Shown here: in pieces, positions 16,815-24,513 of the stretch
How positions within the stretch are numbered: the stretch's first letter is position 1
How the letters are laid out: each line of letters opens with the position of its first letter
Assembly: GCA_022827245.1 (NCBI GenBank)
Contig: JAJDTI010000205.1
Location: 1 to 53,434 of the forward strand
Direction of reading: 5' to 3'
DNA length: 53,434 nucleotides
Source of the DNA: Pseudomonadales bacterium
GTDB lineage: Bacteria > Pseudomonadota > Gammaproteobacteria > Pseudomonadales > Azotimanducaceae
Position numbers and translations under genes: made by a program
Notes under the pieces: model-generated
Told to the model about the DNA's origin: nothing
What the model saw: the letters and a program-made list of their open reading frames with translations, nothing else
Database searches by the model: none

Positions 16815-17861
16815 GTGCTGCTGGCCGCCCAGATCGTCGGGACCATCGTCGCGGTAGCGGCCGGTCTCTACGCGCTCGCCGTCGGTTTCGGTCTTTACCT
16901 CCGCAACAAGGGCCAGAAGCCGTTCGACGCCGCCGCGCTCGCCGCCGACGGCGGCAAGTACATCAAGACCGACGACGGCCGCGTCGTCGAGTACTTCACC
17001 TACGGCAGCACCGATCCCGACGCGAAGACGGTCGTGAACATGCACGGTTCCGGCCCGGAGGCCAGGGAACAGGCGACGCTGCACGCGCCGGCCTGCGAGG
17101 ACCTCGGGGTCCGGGGCATCGCGATCAGCCTGCCCGGATTCGCGTACAGCGACATCCAGCCGGGCCGCCAGGTGAAGGACTGGCCGCGGGACGACCTCGC
17201 GCCCGTCCTTGCCCGGGAGGGTGTCGACAGGTTCATGATCACCGGCCACTCGCAGGGCAACCCGCATGCGATGGCGGCGGCGTGGTACTTCCCCGACCGC
17301 TGCGAGGGGCTCGGGCTCTACGCCCCGTTCCTGCCCATCGACGTGTCCAAGGAGGAGGGCGTCAAGGGCGCCATCGGCATCGAGTCCCTGCCCACTACGG
17401 AAACGCTTCGGAAGTGGTACATGGGCTGGTACTTCGCGGTGATGCACCTCAGCGTCGTCACCCTCGCGCCCTGGCTGCCGCTGCGCGCGATCGTGCGCGC
17501 CGGCCGCAGGGTCCGCGAGGACCCCGCCCTGGTGCGGCACTTCGGCGACAGCTTCGTGCGGGGCACCGTGCGGGGCAGCATCGGCAACGCGTGGGAGTCG
17601 GCCCTCGACGTCTGCTACGAGTGGGGCTTCGACCCGCGTCTCATCGAGACGCGGAACGTCGTGGTCTGGCACGCGGCCGACGACACGGTGTGCCCCGCCG
17701 AGATTGGGCGGTGGCTCGCGGAGATGTTTCGCGCCAGGGAGGGCGTCAGGGTGAACTTCCGTGACGACGACGTGGGTTTCGGGCACGTGACCTATTCGCG
17801 CGGCGAGTTCGCCAAACCCGAGGGCTCCATGGTCAAGGCGCTGCTGGACGGGCGAGCCTGA
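16815..17861 (+). CDS. Membrane-anchored alpha/beta hydrolase
   Basis: A 348-residue alpha/beta hydrolase with one N-terminal membrane helix (LLAAQIVGTIVAVAAGLYALAVGFGLYL). The nucleophile elbow is GHSQG with Ser146. The expected acid is in HAADDTVCP and the base in DDDVGFGHVTY near the C-terminus. The GTG start lies 4 nt after the CoA-transferase stop, so the two are probably translated from one message. It may cleave an ester or thioester linked to the CoA-transferase pathway (inference). The last 280 bp recur in decayed form at 19438-19719. Confidence 0.82.
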   Translation: MLLAAQIVGTIVAVAAGLYALAVGFGLYLRNKGQKPFDAAALAADGGKYIKTDDGRVVEYFTYGSTDPDAKTVVNMHGSGPEAREQATLHAPACEDLGVRGIAISLPGFAYSDIQPGRQVKDWPRDDLAPVLAREGVDRFMITGHSQGNPHAMAAAWYFPDRCEGLGLYAPFLPIDVSKEEGVKGAIGIESLPTTETLRKWYMGWYFAVMHLSVVTLAPWLPLRAIVRAGRRVREDPALVRHFGDSFVRGTVRGSIGNAWESALDVCYEWGFDPRLIETRNVVVWHAADDTVCPAEIGRWLAEMFRAREGVRVNFRDDDVGFGHVTYSRGEFAKPEGSMVKALLDGRA

Positions 17862-17917
17862 GCGGTTCTGCGGCCGTGCGCTCCCGGCGACCAGAGACCA
17901 TCCGGAAACTGCGCTAG

Positions 17918-17978
17918 GCTTGCGCCGTAGGAGTTTCGCGCCAGCGAAACTCCCAACGCGACCGTTAGGTCGCGCTAG
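17918..17978 (+). repeat. Palindromic repeat element: dispersed 29-mer copy 2 plus two adjacent hairpins
   Basis: Positions 17918-17946 match 12193-12165 (minus strand) at 28 of 29 positions. Within and after it are two perfect stem-loops. GGAGTTTCGC / GCGAAACTCC at 17930-17939 and 17944-17953 encloses a GCCA loop. CGCGACC / GGTCGCG at 17957-17963 and 17968-17974 encloses a GTTA loop. GCGCTAG occurs on both sides, at 17911-17917 and 17972-17978. There is no T-run, so simple intrinsic termination is unlikely. The double-hairpin shape resembles REP/BIME-type extragenic palindromes. The hydrolase lies just upstream and a GIY-YIG protein just downstream. Confidence 0.6.
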
Positions 17979-18033
17979 TCCTGTCCGCTCGTCCGAAATT
18001 GACCGCGCCGTTTCGACCTACCATACTTCCGCC

Positions 18034-18258
18034 ATGGTCGCCGCTGCACCGAAAACCACGACCTACAAATATCGCTTTCTGGTCGGGTCCCGCGTGGTCC
18101 ACCGGGGTATTACCACGGACCTTGAGCGTCGCGAGCGCGAACACCAGCGCCGATGGCCCAAGGGACGCATCGAAGCCGTCGGCGGACCCACCTCCCACGC
18201 CGAAGCGTGGGAGTGGGAACGACAGCAGGCTGCCGGTCCATCGAGCCCCGCCGGCTAA
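18034..18258 (+). CDS. Small GIY-YIG-like nuclease domain protein
   Basis: A 74-residue protein that is little more than a minimal GIY-YIG-like domain. YKYRFLVGSRVVHRGITTDLERREREHQ holds the second half-motif (RGIT), the arginine-rich helix and the His. A later glutamate in AEAWEWERQQ fits the metal-binding Glu of the fold. The first motif is degenerate (KYRFLVG instead of GIY). Small stand-alone proteins of this type exist in many bacteria, with no function known to me. The start ATG is chosen because the domain begins right after it; an upstream ATG at 17920 would translate the palindromes. It sits 60 bp after the hairpin element and 27 bp before the SIR2-like gene. Confidence 0.68.
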   Translation: MVAAAPKTTTYKYRFLVGSRVVHRGITTDLERREREHQRRWPKGRIEAVGGPTSHAEAWEWERQQAAGPSSPAG

Positions 18259-18285
18259 CGGCCGGCTTCGCCCTCCAGCCGCCTC

Positions 18286-19329
18286 GTGACCTCGTCGGAT
18301 GTCCGCCGGCTATACGTTACCGGCGCGGGCTTCACGCGCGCCTTCGTCCGTAGGGCACCTCTGCTGGTCGGCGATTTCGAGAACGACAGTCTCGTCGCCG
18401 CCGTACGCGGCCTCCCGGCGGCAAGCCGCGTGCTCGAAGCCGAGCGCAACCGCCACCCCGACGGGTTCATCGACGTCGAGCGTTTGATGACCCGCCTCCA
18501 CGAACTCATGCCTTACGACCACCGCCACCGCTCGGCGGACCAGTTCGCGTTCCTGCTCGCCGAACTCAAGGCTGCTTTCCTCCGAACCATGCAGCAAGCT
18601 CTCGACGGCGTCGAGATCCGACCCGACAGCGACATCGTGGCGTTCGCTCGCCATTGCGCCCGCGTGAACGCCACCTGCATCACTTTCAACTACGACGACC
18701 TCCTGGACGCAGCTCTCTTTGCCGCAGGCAACTGGAACCCTTACTGGGGGTACGGCTTCTTCTGCCAGCCGTCCGCCAACACCGTCTCCACGTTCTCCCA
18801 AGGTCCGCCCGCCTCTGACTTGCTCCTGCTCAAGCTGCACGGTTCCGTCAACTGGTGGGCCCGCCGCGGCTACGCCAAGCCCTTCGCGCTCGATGCGATC
18901 GTCCATCATCACGGCTGGGAAGGCATCTCACGGCGCCTGTTCCCCAGCGATGTGGTCGCTCGCCACCTTGAGTCCGAGCCCGTCCTTGTCCCTCCCGTGC
19001 TCTCGAAGTCCGACCTCGTCGCGCAGCCCGTGCTTCGCCTCGTCTGGACACTGGCCTTTGAGCACCTGTCCAGAGCCGAGGCCGTGACGTTCATCGGCTA
19101 CTCGTTCCCCGCCACCGACACGGCGGCCCGCGTGCTCTTCACCGAAGCACTCGCCGATCTGCCTCCCGAGGACATCACCGTGGTCGGCCTCGAGCCCGAT
19201 GAGGCCGGAGTCACGGCCCTGAAGGCCAGGTATCGGGACGTGCTCGGCCCCATACCCGACGCCTGCTTCTTCACCGACGGGGCCCAAGCCTGGGTTCAAC
19301 GCCTCCCTCCACCTGGCTCACTGGCCTGA
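18286..19329 (+). CDS. SIR2-like domain protein (possible NADase-type defence effector)
   Basis: A 347-residue SIR2-like protein with no other recognisable domain. NAD-binding features are VTGAGFTRAF at the N-terminus (the GAGxS/T loop), ITFNYDDLLDAALF (the TxNYD element) and LLKLHGSVNWW (the LHGS element). A C-terminal strand, AVTFIGYSFPATDTAARVLF, closes the Rossmann fold. Proteins of this class act as NAD-depleting effectors in several phage-defence systems and also occur alone. A defence role here is an inference from family and context. The GTG start lies 27 bp after the GIY-YIG gene. The region is bounded downstream by a broken copy of the upstream hydrolase, which points to acquisition by insertion. 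Confidence 0.75.
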   Translation: MTSSDVRRLYVTGAGFTRAFVRRAPLLVGDFENDSLVAAVRGLPAASRVLEAERNRHPDGFIDVERLMTRLHELMPYDHRHRSADQFAFLLAELKAAFLRTMQQALDGVEIRPDSDIVAFARHCARVNATCITFNYDDLLDAALFAAGNWNPYWGYGFFCQPSANTVSTFSQGPPASDLLLLKLHGSVNWWARRGYAKPFALDAIVHHHGWEGISRRLFPSDVVARHLESEPVLVPPVLSKSDLVAQPVLRLVWTLAFEHLSRAEAVTFIGYSFPATDTAARVLFTEALADLPPEDITVVGLEPDEAGVTALKARYRDVLGPIPDACFFTDGAQAWVQRLPPPGSLA

Positions 19330-19437
19330 CCCGTTCGCTCTCTCGATTGGGCCGTGCATTGCCGCAAAGGCCGCAGGAGGGTCGCGACTTGATGCGGCAC
19401 TCTAGCGACAGCATTGCGCCGGCCGGCGTGCTGGCGC

Positions 19438-19719
19438 GATCGGCAACGCCTGACGTCCGCCCTCGACGTCTGCTACGAATGGGGCTTCGACCCGCGCCTC
19501 ATCGAGACGCGAAACGTCGTCGTCTGGCCCGCGGCCGACGACACCGTGTGCCCCGCCGAAATCGGGCGGTGGCTCGTGGAAATGTTCCGCGCCAGGGAGG
19601 GCGGCAAGGTGAACTTCCGCGACGCCGATGCGGGCTTCGGGCACCTGACCTATTCACGCGGCGAGTTCGTCCAGCCCGAGGGTTCGAGGGTCCGGGCGCT
19701 GCTGGATGGCTGTGACTGA
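19438..19719 (+). pseudogene. Decayed 3' fragment of the alpha/beta hydrolase gene
   Basis: From ATCGGCAACGC at about 19438 the DNA realigns with the last 280 bp of the hydrolase gene (17579-17861), at roughly 85% identity by eye. It carries an in-frame TGA at the fifth codon of the match and a one-base deletion just after, then restores the frame (SALDVCYEWGFDPRL). The acid and His regions remain (AADDTVCP, GFGHLTY), but the nucleophile half is absent. It cannot encode a working hydrolase. The divergence rules out a recent exact duplication. Confidence 0.85.
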
Positions 19720-19793
19720 GAGGCCGCGCCCGTCTGTTGCGCAGCCTTTTCCGGCTGGCTACAGTGCGCGCTTCCCTCCGTTCGGTCCGTCCC

Positions 19794-20912
19794 ATGAACG
19801 TCTCCGCCTCCCCCACCGCCCTCACCGTCGAACAGAAGCGGGTGCTCTATCGCGACGGCTACGTGGTCGTGCCACGCGCGGTGGCCCCGGAGCTGGTCGA
19901 GGCGGCGCTTGCGCGCATCCGCCGCGCGAAGAAGGGCGAGAGCCTCTCCGGGGAGCGCGAGATGACCGACCTCGTCAACGCCTCCTCCGTCACCCCGATC
20001 CTGCACGAGGTCATGGGGCGGTTCGACCCCCCGACCCACTGCCAGATCGGCGTGAACAAGCGTGCGGAGCCCGGCGATCACTTCAACAACCTCGGATACC
20101 GCGACCGGGACATGCCGTACTACGGGGCGCAGACGCACATGGACGGCCTCATCACCATCGCGGCGCCCCAGGAAGTGCAGGCAGGGACGCCGGAGGAGAT
20201 CTACCACCGCTACTTCGCGTCCGGCCCGAAGGGCGACCTCGGGCGCAGCCCGGACGTGATGGGCCACAACATGGTGCCGATGTTCCAGGACCCCGGGATG
20301 ACGCTCGGGAACGGCAGCTTCACCGCGTTCGTGTTCGTGTGCCTGAACGACCAGAGCGTCGAGGGCTGCGGCCAGACGGCCCTCCTGCGCGGCGCGCATC
20401 ACGCGGTCGAGCGCTTCTTTCGCCGGCAGTACGACACCAACGGCCACCTCGGTCCGGAAGGCCCCGGCTGGCCGCGGCTGAACCACGACGCCCCGAACCG
20501 TTGCGGGCTGGTCTACCTGCCCGACGAAGTGCGCGAGCAGTTCCTCGACGAGACATCCGAAGCCACGCCCGACGGCCGCCGCTGGCCGCGCCCGACCCAG
20601 ATCCTGATGCGGCCCGGGGACGTGTGCATCACGAGCTACCACATCCCGCATTCGGGGACGCGGAACGAGCACGGCACCGAATCCCGCAAGAACATCATCT
20701 TCCGCATCCGCAACAAGCGCCGCCAGCCGGACAAGGTGGCCAACGGCGTGTCCGACCATCCCGACCGCGGCCAGATGGGCGAGTGGCTCGAATACGAGGA
20801 AGGCAACGATCCGTGGGAGCGCTCGAAGCACGCGCTGTGCAACATGTGGCACGAGTGGGAGGGGATGGCGGAGATCGTCGCCGAGGAGCGTGCCCGGGAG
20901 GCGGCCGCCTGA
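19794..20912 (+). CDS. Phytanoyl-CoA dioxygenase family protein (large form)
   Basis: A 372-residue PhyH-type oxygenase opening with LYRDGYVVVPRAVAPELVEAAL. The iron ligands are His and Asp of AQTHMDGLITIAAP and the distal His of SYHIPHSGTRN, with a later arginine. An insertion of about 60 residues between strands (YHRYFASGPKGDLGRSPDVMG) makes it longer than its paralogues. The ATG is selected because the domain starts about 12 residues later. The CmcJ-like gene follows with a 4-bp gap, so the two iron oxygenases are probably co-expressed and may act in sequence on one substrate. Confidence 0.86.
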   Translation: MNVSASPTALTVEQKRVLYRDGYVVVPRAVAPELVEAALARIRRAKKGESLSGEREMTDLVNASSVTPILHEVMGRFDPPTHCQIGVNKRAEPGDHFNNLGYRDRDMPYYGAQTHMDGLITIAAPQEVQAGTPEEIYHRYFASGPKGDLGRSPDVMGHNMVPMFQDPGMTLGNGSFTAFVFVCLNDQSVEGCGQTALLRGAHHAVERFFRRQYDTNGHLGPEGPGWPRLNHDAPNRCGLVYLPDEVREQFLDETSEATPDGRRWPRPTQILMRPGDVCITSYHIPHSGTRNEHGTESRKNIIFRIRNKRRQPDKVANGVSDHPDRGQMGEWLEYEEGNDPWERSKHALCNMWHEWEGMAEIVAEERAREAAA

Positions 20913-20916
20913 CACC

Positions 20917-21738
20917 ATGAACCTCGCCGCCAGCCCAGCACCACCGACGACCTCCCGGGACGTGGCCGTGTCGCTGCGCTTCGGAGTGGACACCGGCGCC
21001 AGGCAGGCCCACGAGATCGACCCTCGTGCCGGACGTTTCGCGAAGTCCGTCGAGCGCACGGTCACGCTGCACGACGGCCGGGCGGCAGCGGCGGCCCTCG
21101 ACACCCACGGCTTCGAACTGCTGGCGCACCCGCGGCCGGAGGTGGACTGGGACGACGCCGCCGCGGTGGCCGACGCCTACTACCCGCAGGCGCGCGCCCT
21201 GGCCCTGGACCGTACCGGCGCGAGTCGGGCCTTCCTGTTCGACCACACGGTGCGTCACGGGGACGAGGCCGTGCGCGCGGCCCGCGGTGTGCGCGAACCC
21301 GCCTACGGCGTGCACAACGACTACACGCACTGGTCGTCCCGCAAGCGGATGCGGGACCTCTTGTCGCACGAGGCCGAGACGCTCCTCGAGCGGCGCTTCG
21401 CCATCGTGCAGATCTGGCGGCCCATCCGGCACCCAATCGAGGCCGATCCCATCGCGATCGCCGACGCCCGCACCATCCGCGAGTCCGACCTGATTCCCGT
21501 CAACCGCATCTCGCCCGGGCGCGTGGGGGAGACCTGGCAGATCGCCTGGCACCCCCGCCAGCGCTTCTACTGGTTCCCGCGCATGACGCCGGACGAGGCG
21601 CTGCTGTTCAAGGTGTACGACTCCGCCACGGACGGCCCCGCGCGCTTCACGGCGCATACGGCGTTCCGCCTGCCCACGCAGGACGCAACGACCTCGCCCC
21701 GCGAGAGCTGCGAAGTGCGGATGTTCGTGTTCTTCTGA
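20917..21738 (+). CDS. CmcJ/NvfI-like (GA4 desaturase family) oxidoreductase
   Basis: A 273-residue protein of the CmcJ/NvfI family, non-heme iron enzymes related to gibberellin GA4 desaturase and to fungal and bacterial natural-product oxidases. Family hallmarks are AYGVHNDYTHWSSRKRMRDLL (HxD ligand), IVQIWRPIRHPIEADPIAIADARTI, and the C-terminal block WHPRQRFYWFPRMTPDEALLFKVYDS...ESCEVRMFVFF. It begins four bases after the upstream dioxygenase stop. The substrate is unknown. Confidence 0.82.
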   Translation: MNLAASPAPPTTSRDVAVSLRFGVDTGARQAHEIDPRAGRFAKSVERTVTLHDGRAAAAALDTHGFELLAHPRPEVDWDDAAAVADAYYPQARALALDRTGASRAFLFDHTVRHGDEAVRAARGVREPAYGVHNDYTHWSSRKRMRDLLSHEAETLLERRFAIVQIWRPIRHPIEADPIAIADARTIRESDLIPVNRISPGRVGETWQIAWHPRQRFYWFPRMTPDEALLFKVYDSATDGPARFTAHTAFRLPTQDATTSPRESCEVRMFVFF

Positions 21739-21760
21739 GGACGCACTCCGCATCCAGGTC

Positions 21761-22786
21761 TCAGAACGCCGGGAACACCGCCTCCGCGAACGCCCTCGCG
21801 TAGTCGAACCCGCCCTCCTCCCTTGGCGGCGGCGTCGGCATCGGGTGCGGAACGATCGCCTCGATCGGCAGTCCGTAATCCAGGATGGTCCGGATCTGCT
21901 CCACGATCGCGGGGAACGGTCCGTGCAGCGCGAACGCATCCACCGCCGCGTCCGGCAGGAACGACACCACCTCGCCCGCGGCCTCGAGGTCGCGGGCGTG
22001 GTGGAAGTCCGGCCACACGCGGCGCTTGAGTTCTTCGACGTCCGGCCCGTTCCAGGCCATGCCGATGTGGTCGAACAGCATGGGCGAGTACTCGTAGTAT
22101 CCCGCCGCCATGGCCCGCCCGATGCGCCCGACGCGGTCGGCATCGTCGTCCACCACGGTGTGGAACACGCAACCGATGCGGACCTCGCCCGGGTCCCGTC
22201 CCGCCTCCGCGGCCCCGGCCCGCACCGCCTCCACCGCGAGCCGCAGGTTCGTCTCGTGCACGCCGACCCGGATGAAGACCCCGTCCGCGACGCGCCCGGC
22301 CATGCGCAGGGTCTTCGGGCCCTGGGCGGCGACCCACACCGGTACGCGCGCGGCGTGCCTGAGCACCGCCGGCCGCGCCGCGTCCACCGCCAGGCGCTCC
22401 CCGGCGTTCAGCCCCCGGATCGTGCGGATCGACTCCTCGAGTTCCGCCACCGTGGCGGGCCGCCTGCCCATGAGGCGCACCGCCGTGTCGCCGACGCCCA
22501 TGCCGAGCACCGCGCGCCCCGGGGCGAGCCGGTCCACCGTGGCGATCGAGCCCGCGATCACGGCCGGGTGGCGCATGACCGGGTTCTCGATCAGCGGACC
22601 GAGCACGATGCTCCGCGTTTTCCGCAGGCCTTCCGCCAGCATGACGTAAGGGTCGAGGACCAGGAGCGGCGACGAGGGGATGAACCCGTAGCTCCAGCCG
22701 AGTGACTCGAGTCGCGCCGCATCCGCGGCGAAGTGGGCCGGGGAGCGGAGGTCGAGCCGGTTGAGACCGAAAGCGGGTTGCGTCAC
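21761..22786 (-). CDS. LLM-class flavin/F420-dependent oxidoreductase
   Basis: A 341-residue luciferase-like monooxygenase fold protein. It contains LDPYVMLAEGLRKTRSIVLGPLIENPVMRHPAVIAGSIATVDRLAPGRAVLGMGVGD, the typical strand-helix pattern and GxGxGD. VPVWVAAQGPKTLRMAGRVADGVFI follows near residue 180. The GTG start overlaps the MFS stop in a GTGA, indicating translational coupling to the transporter upstream. The coenzyme (FMN or F420) cannot be decided; no F420-synthesis gene is in the window. It is one of three LLM proteins here. Confidence 0.83.
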   Translation of the reverse strand: MTQPAFGLNRLDLRSPAHFAADAARLESLGWSYGFIPSSPLLVLDPYVMLAEGLRKTRSIVLGPLIENPVMRHPAVIAGSIATVDRLAPGRAVLGMGVGDTAVRLMGRRPATVAELEESIRTIRGLNAGERLAVDAARPAVLRHAARVPVWVAAQGPKTLRMAGRVADGVFIRVGVHETNLRLAVEAVRAGAAEAGRDPGEVRIGCVFHTVVDDDADRVGRIGRAMAAGYYEYSPMLFDHIGMAWNGPDVEELKRRVWPDFHHARDLEAAGEVVSFLPDAAVDAFALHGPFPAIVEQIRTILDYGLPIEAIVPHPMPTPPPREEGGFDYARAFAEAVFPAF

Positions 22787-23979
22787 GAACCTTCCCCAGC
22801 CGCGGAAGAGCGTTCCACCGTACCCCGCCGGTGCAGCGTCTCGGGAACCGTCGCCACCAACAGGAAGACGCCGACCAGGGCCATCGCTCCGGTGCCGGTG
22901 CAGGCCACGACGAGCGACGCCCACTGCACCACCGATCCCATGACGAAGGGCCCGACCGCAGCACCGAGGTCACCCACGAGGCGCCAGACCCCGAGGAACT
23001 CTCCGCGTCCCCGTTCCGGCGACAGGTCGCCGCCCAGCGTCATGAAGATGCCCGTGCCGAAGCCGTTGCCGAGCCCCGCGAGCAGGCCCGCGCCCGCGAA
23101 GGTCCAGAAGCCGTCCGCGAACGGCAGCAGCGCGAGTCCGGCCCCGAGGAGCAGCATGGCGGGCGCCAGCGCCCAGCGGCGCCCGAGGTGGTCGAGGATC
23201 AGCCCGGCCGGATAGAACATCACCATGTCCACCGCCGCCGAGAGGCTGAACGCGAAACCGATCTCCGCCGCCGACAGCCCGATGCTCGACCCGACCAGGG
23301 GGATCATCAGCAGGCGTCCGGCGCGCAGGAACATGAGGATGACCATGACGCTGCCGGCGGTCGTGAAGGTGCGCCGATGGTTGCTGATCACCTGCGCCAG
23401 CGGCACGTGACCCGCCGTATGCGGCAGCCGCGGCGCCGGGTTCGCGAAGATCAGCACCAGGACCAGCGAGACCGCGAAGAGCGCCGCCGAGGCCAGGAAC
23501 ATGGGCGGGTAGCCCAGGGCCTCCGCCCCGACGCCGGCGATGAGCGGTCCGGCGAGGGCGCCGGCGCGCTGCAGCCCCGCGAGGACCGAGATCACCCGGC
23601 CGCGCTGCTCGAGCCGCACCGTGTCGGTGATGAACGACACTCGGGCGAGGATCCACACCCCTACCCCGCCGCCGAAACCCAGCGCCGCGAACGAGAGCAG
23701 CGTCGCTTCCGTCGCCAGCGCCGCCGCCACCGTGGCGAACGTCACCGCCAGGAGCCCCACGATCATCACGCCCCGGTCCCCGATGCGGGCCACCAGCATG
23801 CCGGCCGGCACGTCCCCCAGCATCGTGCCCGCGCCGCGCAGCCCGACCACCGCCGCCGCAAGCGCCGCACCGCCGCCGATCTCCAGGGCGTAGAGCGGCA
23901 GCAGGATCTGCACCGCGTTCTGCGCGATGGCGGAGAAGAAGGACGGAACGTAGACAGGGAGCGCGATGTCGCGCATCAC
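22783..23979 (-). CDS. MFS transporter
   Basis: A 398-residue major facilitator with about 12 hydrophobic helices. The loop-2/3 motif is DVPAGMLVARIGDRGVMIVG, and the equivalent half-repeat after the central loop is AGLILDHLGRRWALAPAMLL. The short central loop (NPAPRLPHTAGHVPLAQVI) and total length fit a 12-TM drug or metabolite exporter. A GTG at 23979 is followed directly by an ATG at 23976, and either may start it. It overlaps the following LLM gene by four bases and sits 84 bp after the DUF35 gene, so it probably belongs to the same minus-strand operon. The substrate is unknown. Confidence 0.83.
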   Translation of the reverse strand: MMRDIALPVYVPSFFSAIAQNAVQILLPLYALEIGGGAALAAAVVGLRGAGTMLGDVPAGMLVARIGDRGVMIVGLLAVTFATVAAALATEATLLSFAALGFGGGVGVWILARVSFITDTVRLEQRGRVISVLAGLQRAGALAGPLIAGVGAEALGYPPMFLASAALFAVSLVLVLIFANPAPRLPHTAGHVPLAQVISNHRRTFTTAGSVMVILMFLRAGRLLMIPLVGSSIGLSAAEIGFAFSLSAAVDMVMFYPAGLILDHLGRRWALAPAMLLLGAGLALLPFADGFWTFAGAGLLAGLGNGFGTGIFMTLGGDLSPERGRGEFLGVWRLVGDLGAAVGPFVMGSVVQWASLVVACTGTGAMALVGVFLLVATVPETLHRRGTVERSSAAGEGS

Positions 23980-24047
23980 CGCCAGGACGGGCGCGGGACC
24001 CTCCGGGTCGGAGGGCCCCGGCGTCAGGCGGCGTGATGAGGCGTTCA

Positions 24048-24075
24048 GGCTACGCGCCCCGGGCTACGCGCCCCG
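24048..24075. repeat. Tandem 14-bp direct duplication at the end of the DUF35 gene
   Basis: GGCTACGCGCCCCG occurs twice in immediate succession (24048-24061 and 24062-24075). The duplicated unit contains the DUF35 stop codon (TAG on the minus strand), so the first in-frame stop is followed by a copy of itself. This looks like a simple slippage duplication. Confidence 0.7.
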
Positions 24076-24513
24076 AACCGATTCCATCTCCCAGTGCACC
24101 AGCGTGTGGGCCGGTTCGTCGTCCGGATGATGTTCGAACACCGCCCGGACGGGCGCGCCGATCGTCACCTCCTGCTCGGGATCGCCCAGCAGGTTGCCGA
24201 CGATCCGCGCGTTGTCGTGGTCGGGGAACTCCACCAGCACGATCAGGTACGGCCCCTGGTCCTTGAGCGCCGGATGCACCGGATGCCAGACGCGCTCGTA
24301 GCTGTAGATGCGCCCTCTCGGCTCCACTTCCACGAACGCGAGGTCGTCGCTCAGGCAGTGGTGACAGATCCACTCCGGGCCCCACTGCCACCGGCCGCAC
24401 GCGTTGCAGCGCTGGAGTTTCAGGACACCCTCCGCGGCCGCCGCCCAGAACGGCGCGTCGAGTCCGTCGGGCGCGGGGACGGGCTTCGGGAGGCCGGGGT
24501 TGAGGTAGCTCAC
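24064..24513 (-). CDS. Zn-ribbon/OB-fold (DUF35) protein
   Basis: A 149-residue DUF35-type acyl-CoA-associated protein. An N-terminal helix (LDAPFWAAAAEGVLKLQRC) leads into a rubredoxin-like zinc ribbon with CNAC and CHHC pairs. An OB fold follows (GRIYSYERVWHPVHPALKDQGPYLIVLVEF...ARIVGNLLGD). Such proteins partner with thiolase-fold enzymes, for example ChsH2-DUF35 with the Ltp2 aldolase in steroid side-chain degradation. Its GTG start overlaps the thiolase-fold gene's stop as GTGA, a strong sign of a physical partnership. Confidence 0.85.
   Translation of the reverse strand: MSYLNPGLPKPVPAPDGLDAPFWAAAAEGVLKLQRCNACGRWQWGPEWICHHCLSDDLAFVEVEPRGRIYSYERVWHPVHPALKDQGPYLIVLVEFPDHDNARIVGNLLGDPEQEVTIGAPVRAVFEHHPDDEPAHTLVHWEMESVRGA

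Noticed and set aside
17930-17974. Interpreting the two hairpins as an ordinary terminator of the hydrolase gene
   Set aside because: There are two adjacent stems and no T-run, and part of the element is repeated elsewhere, which fits an extragenic palindrome better.
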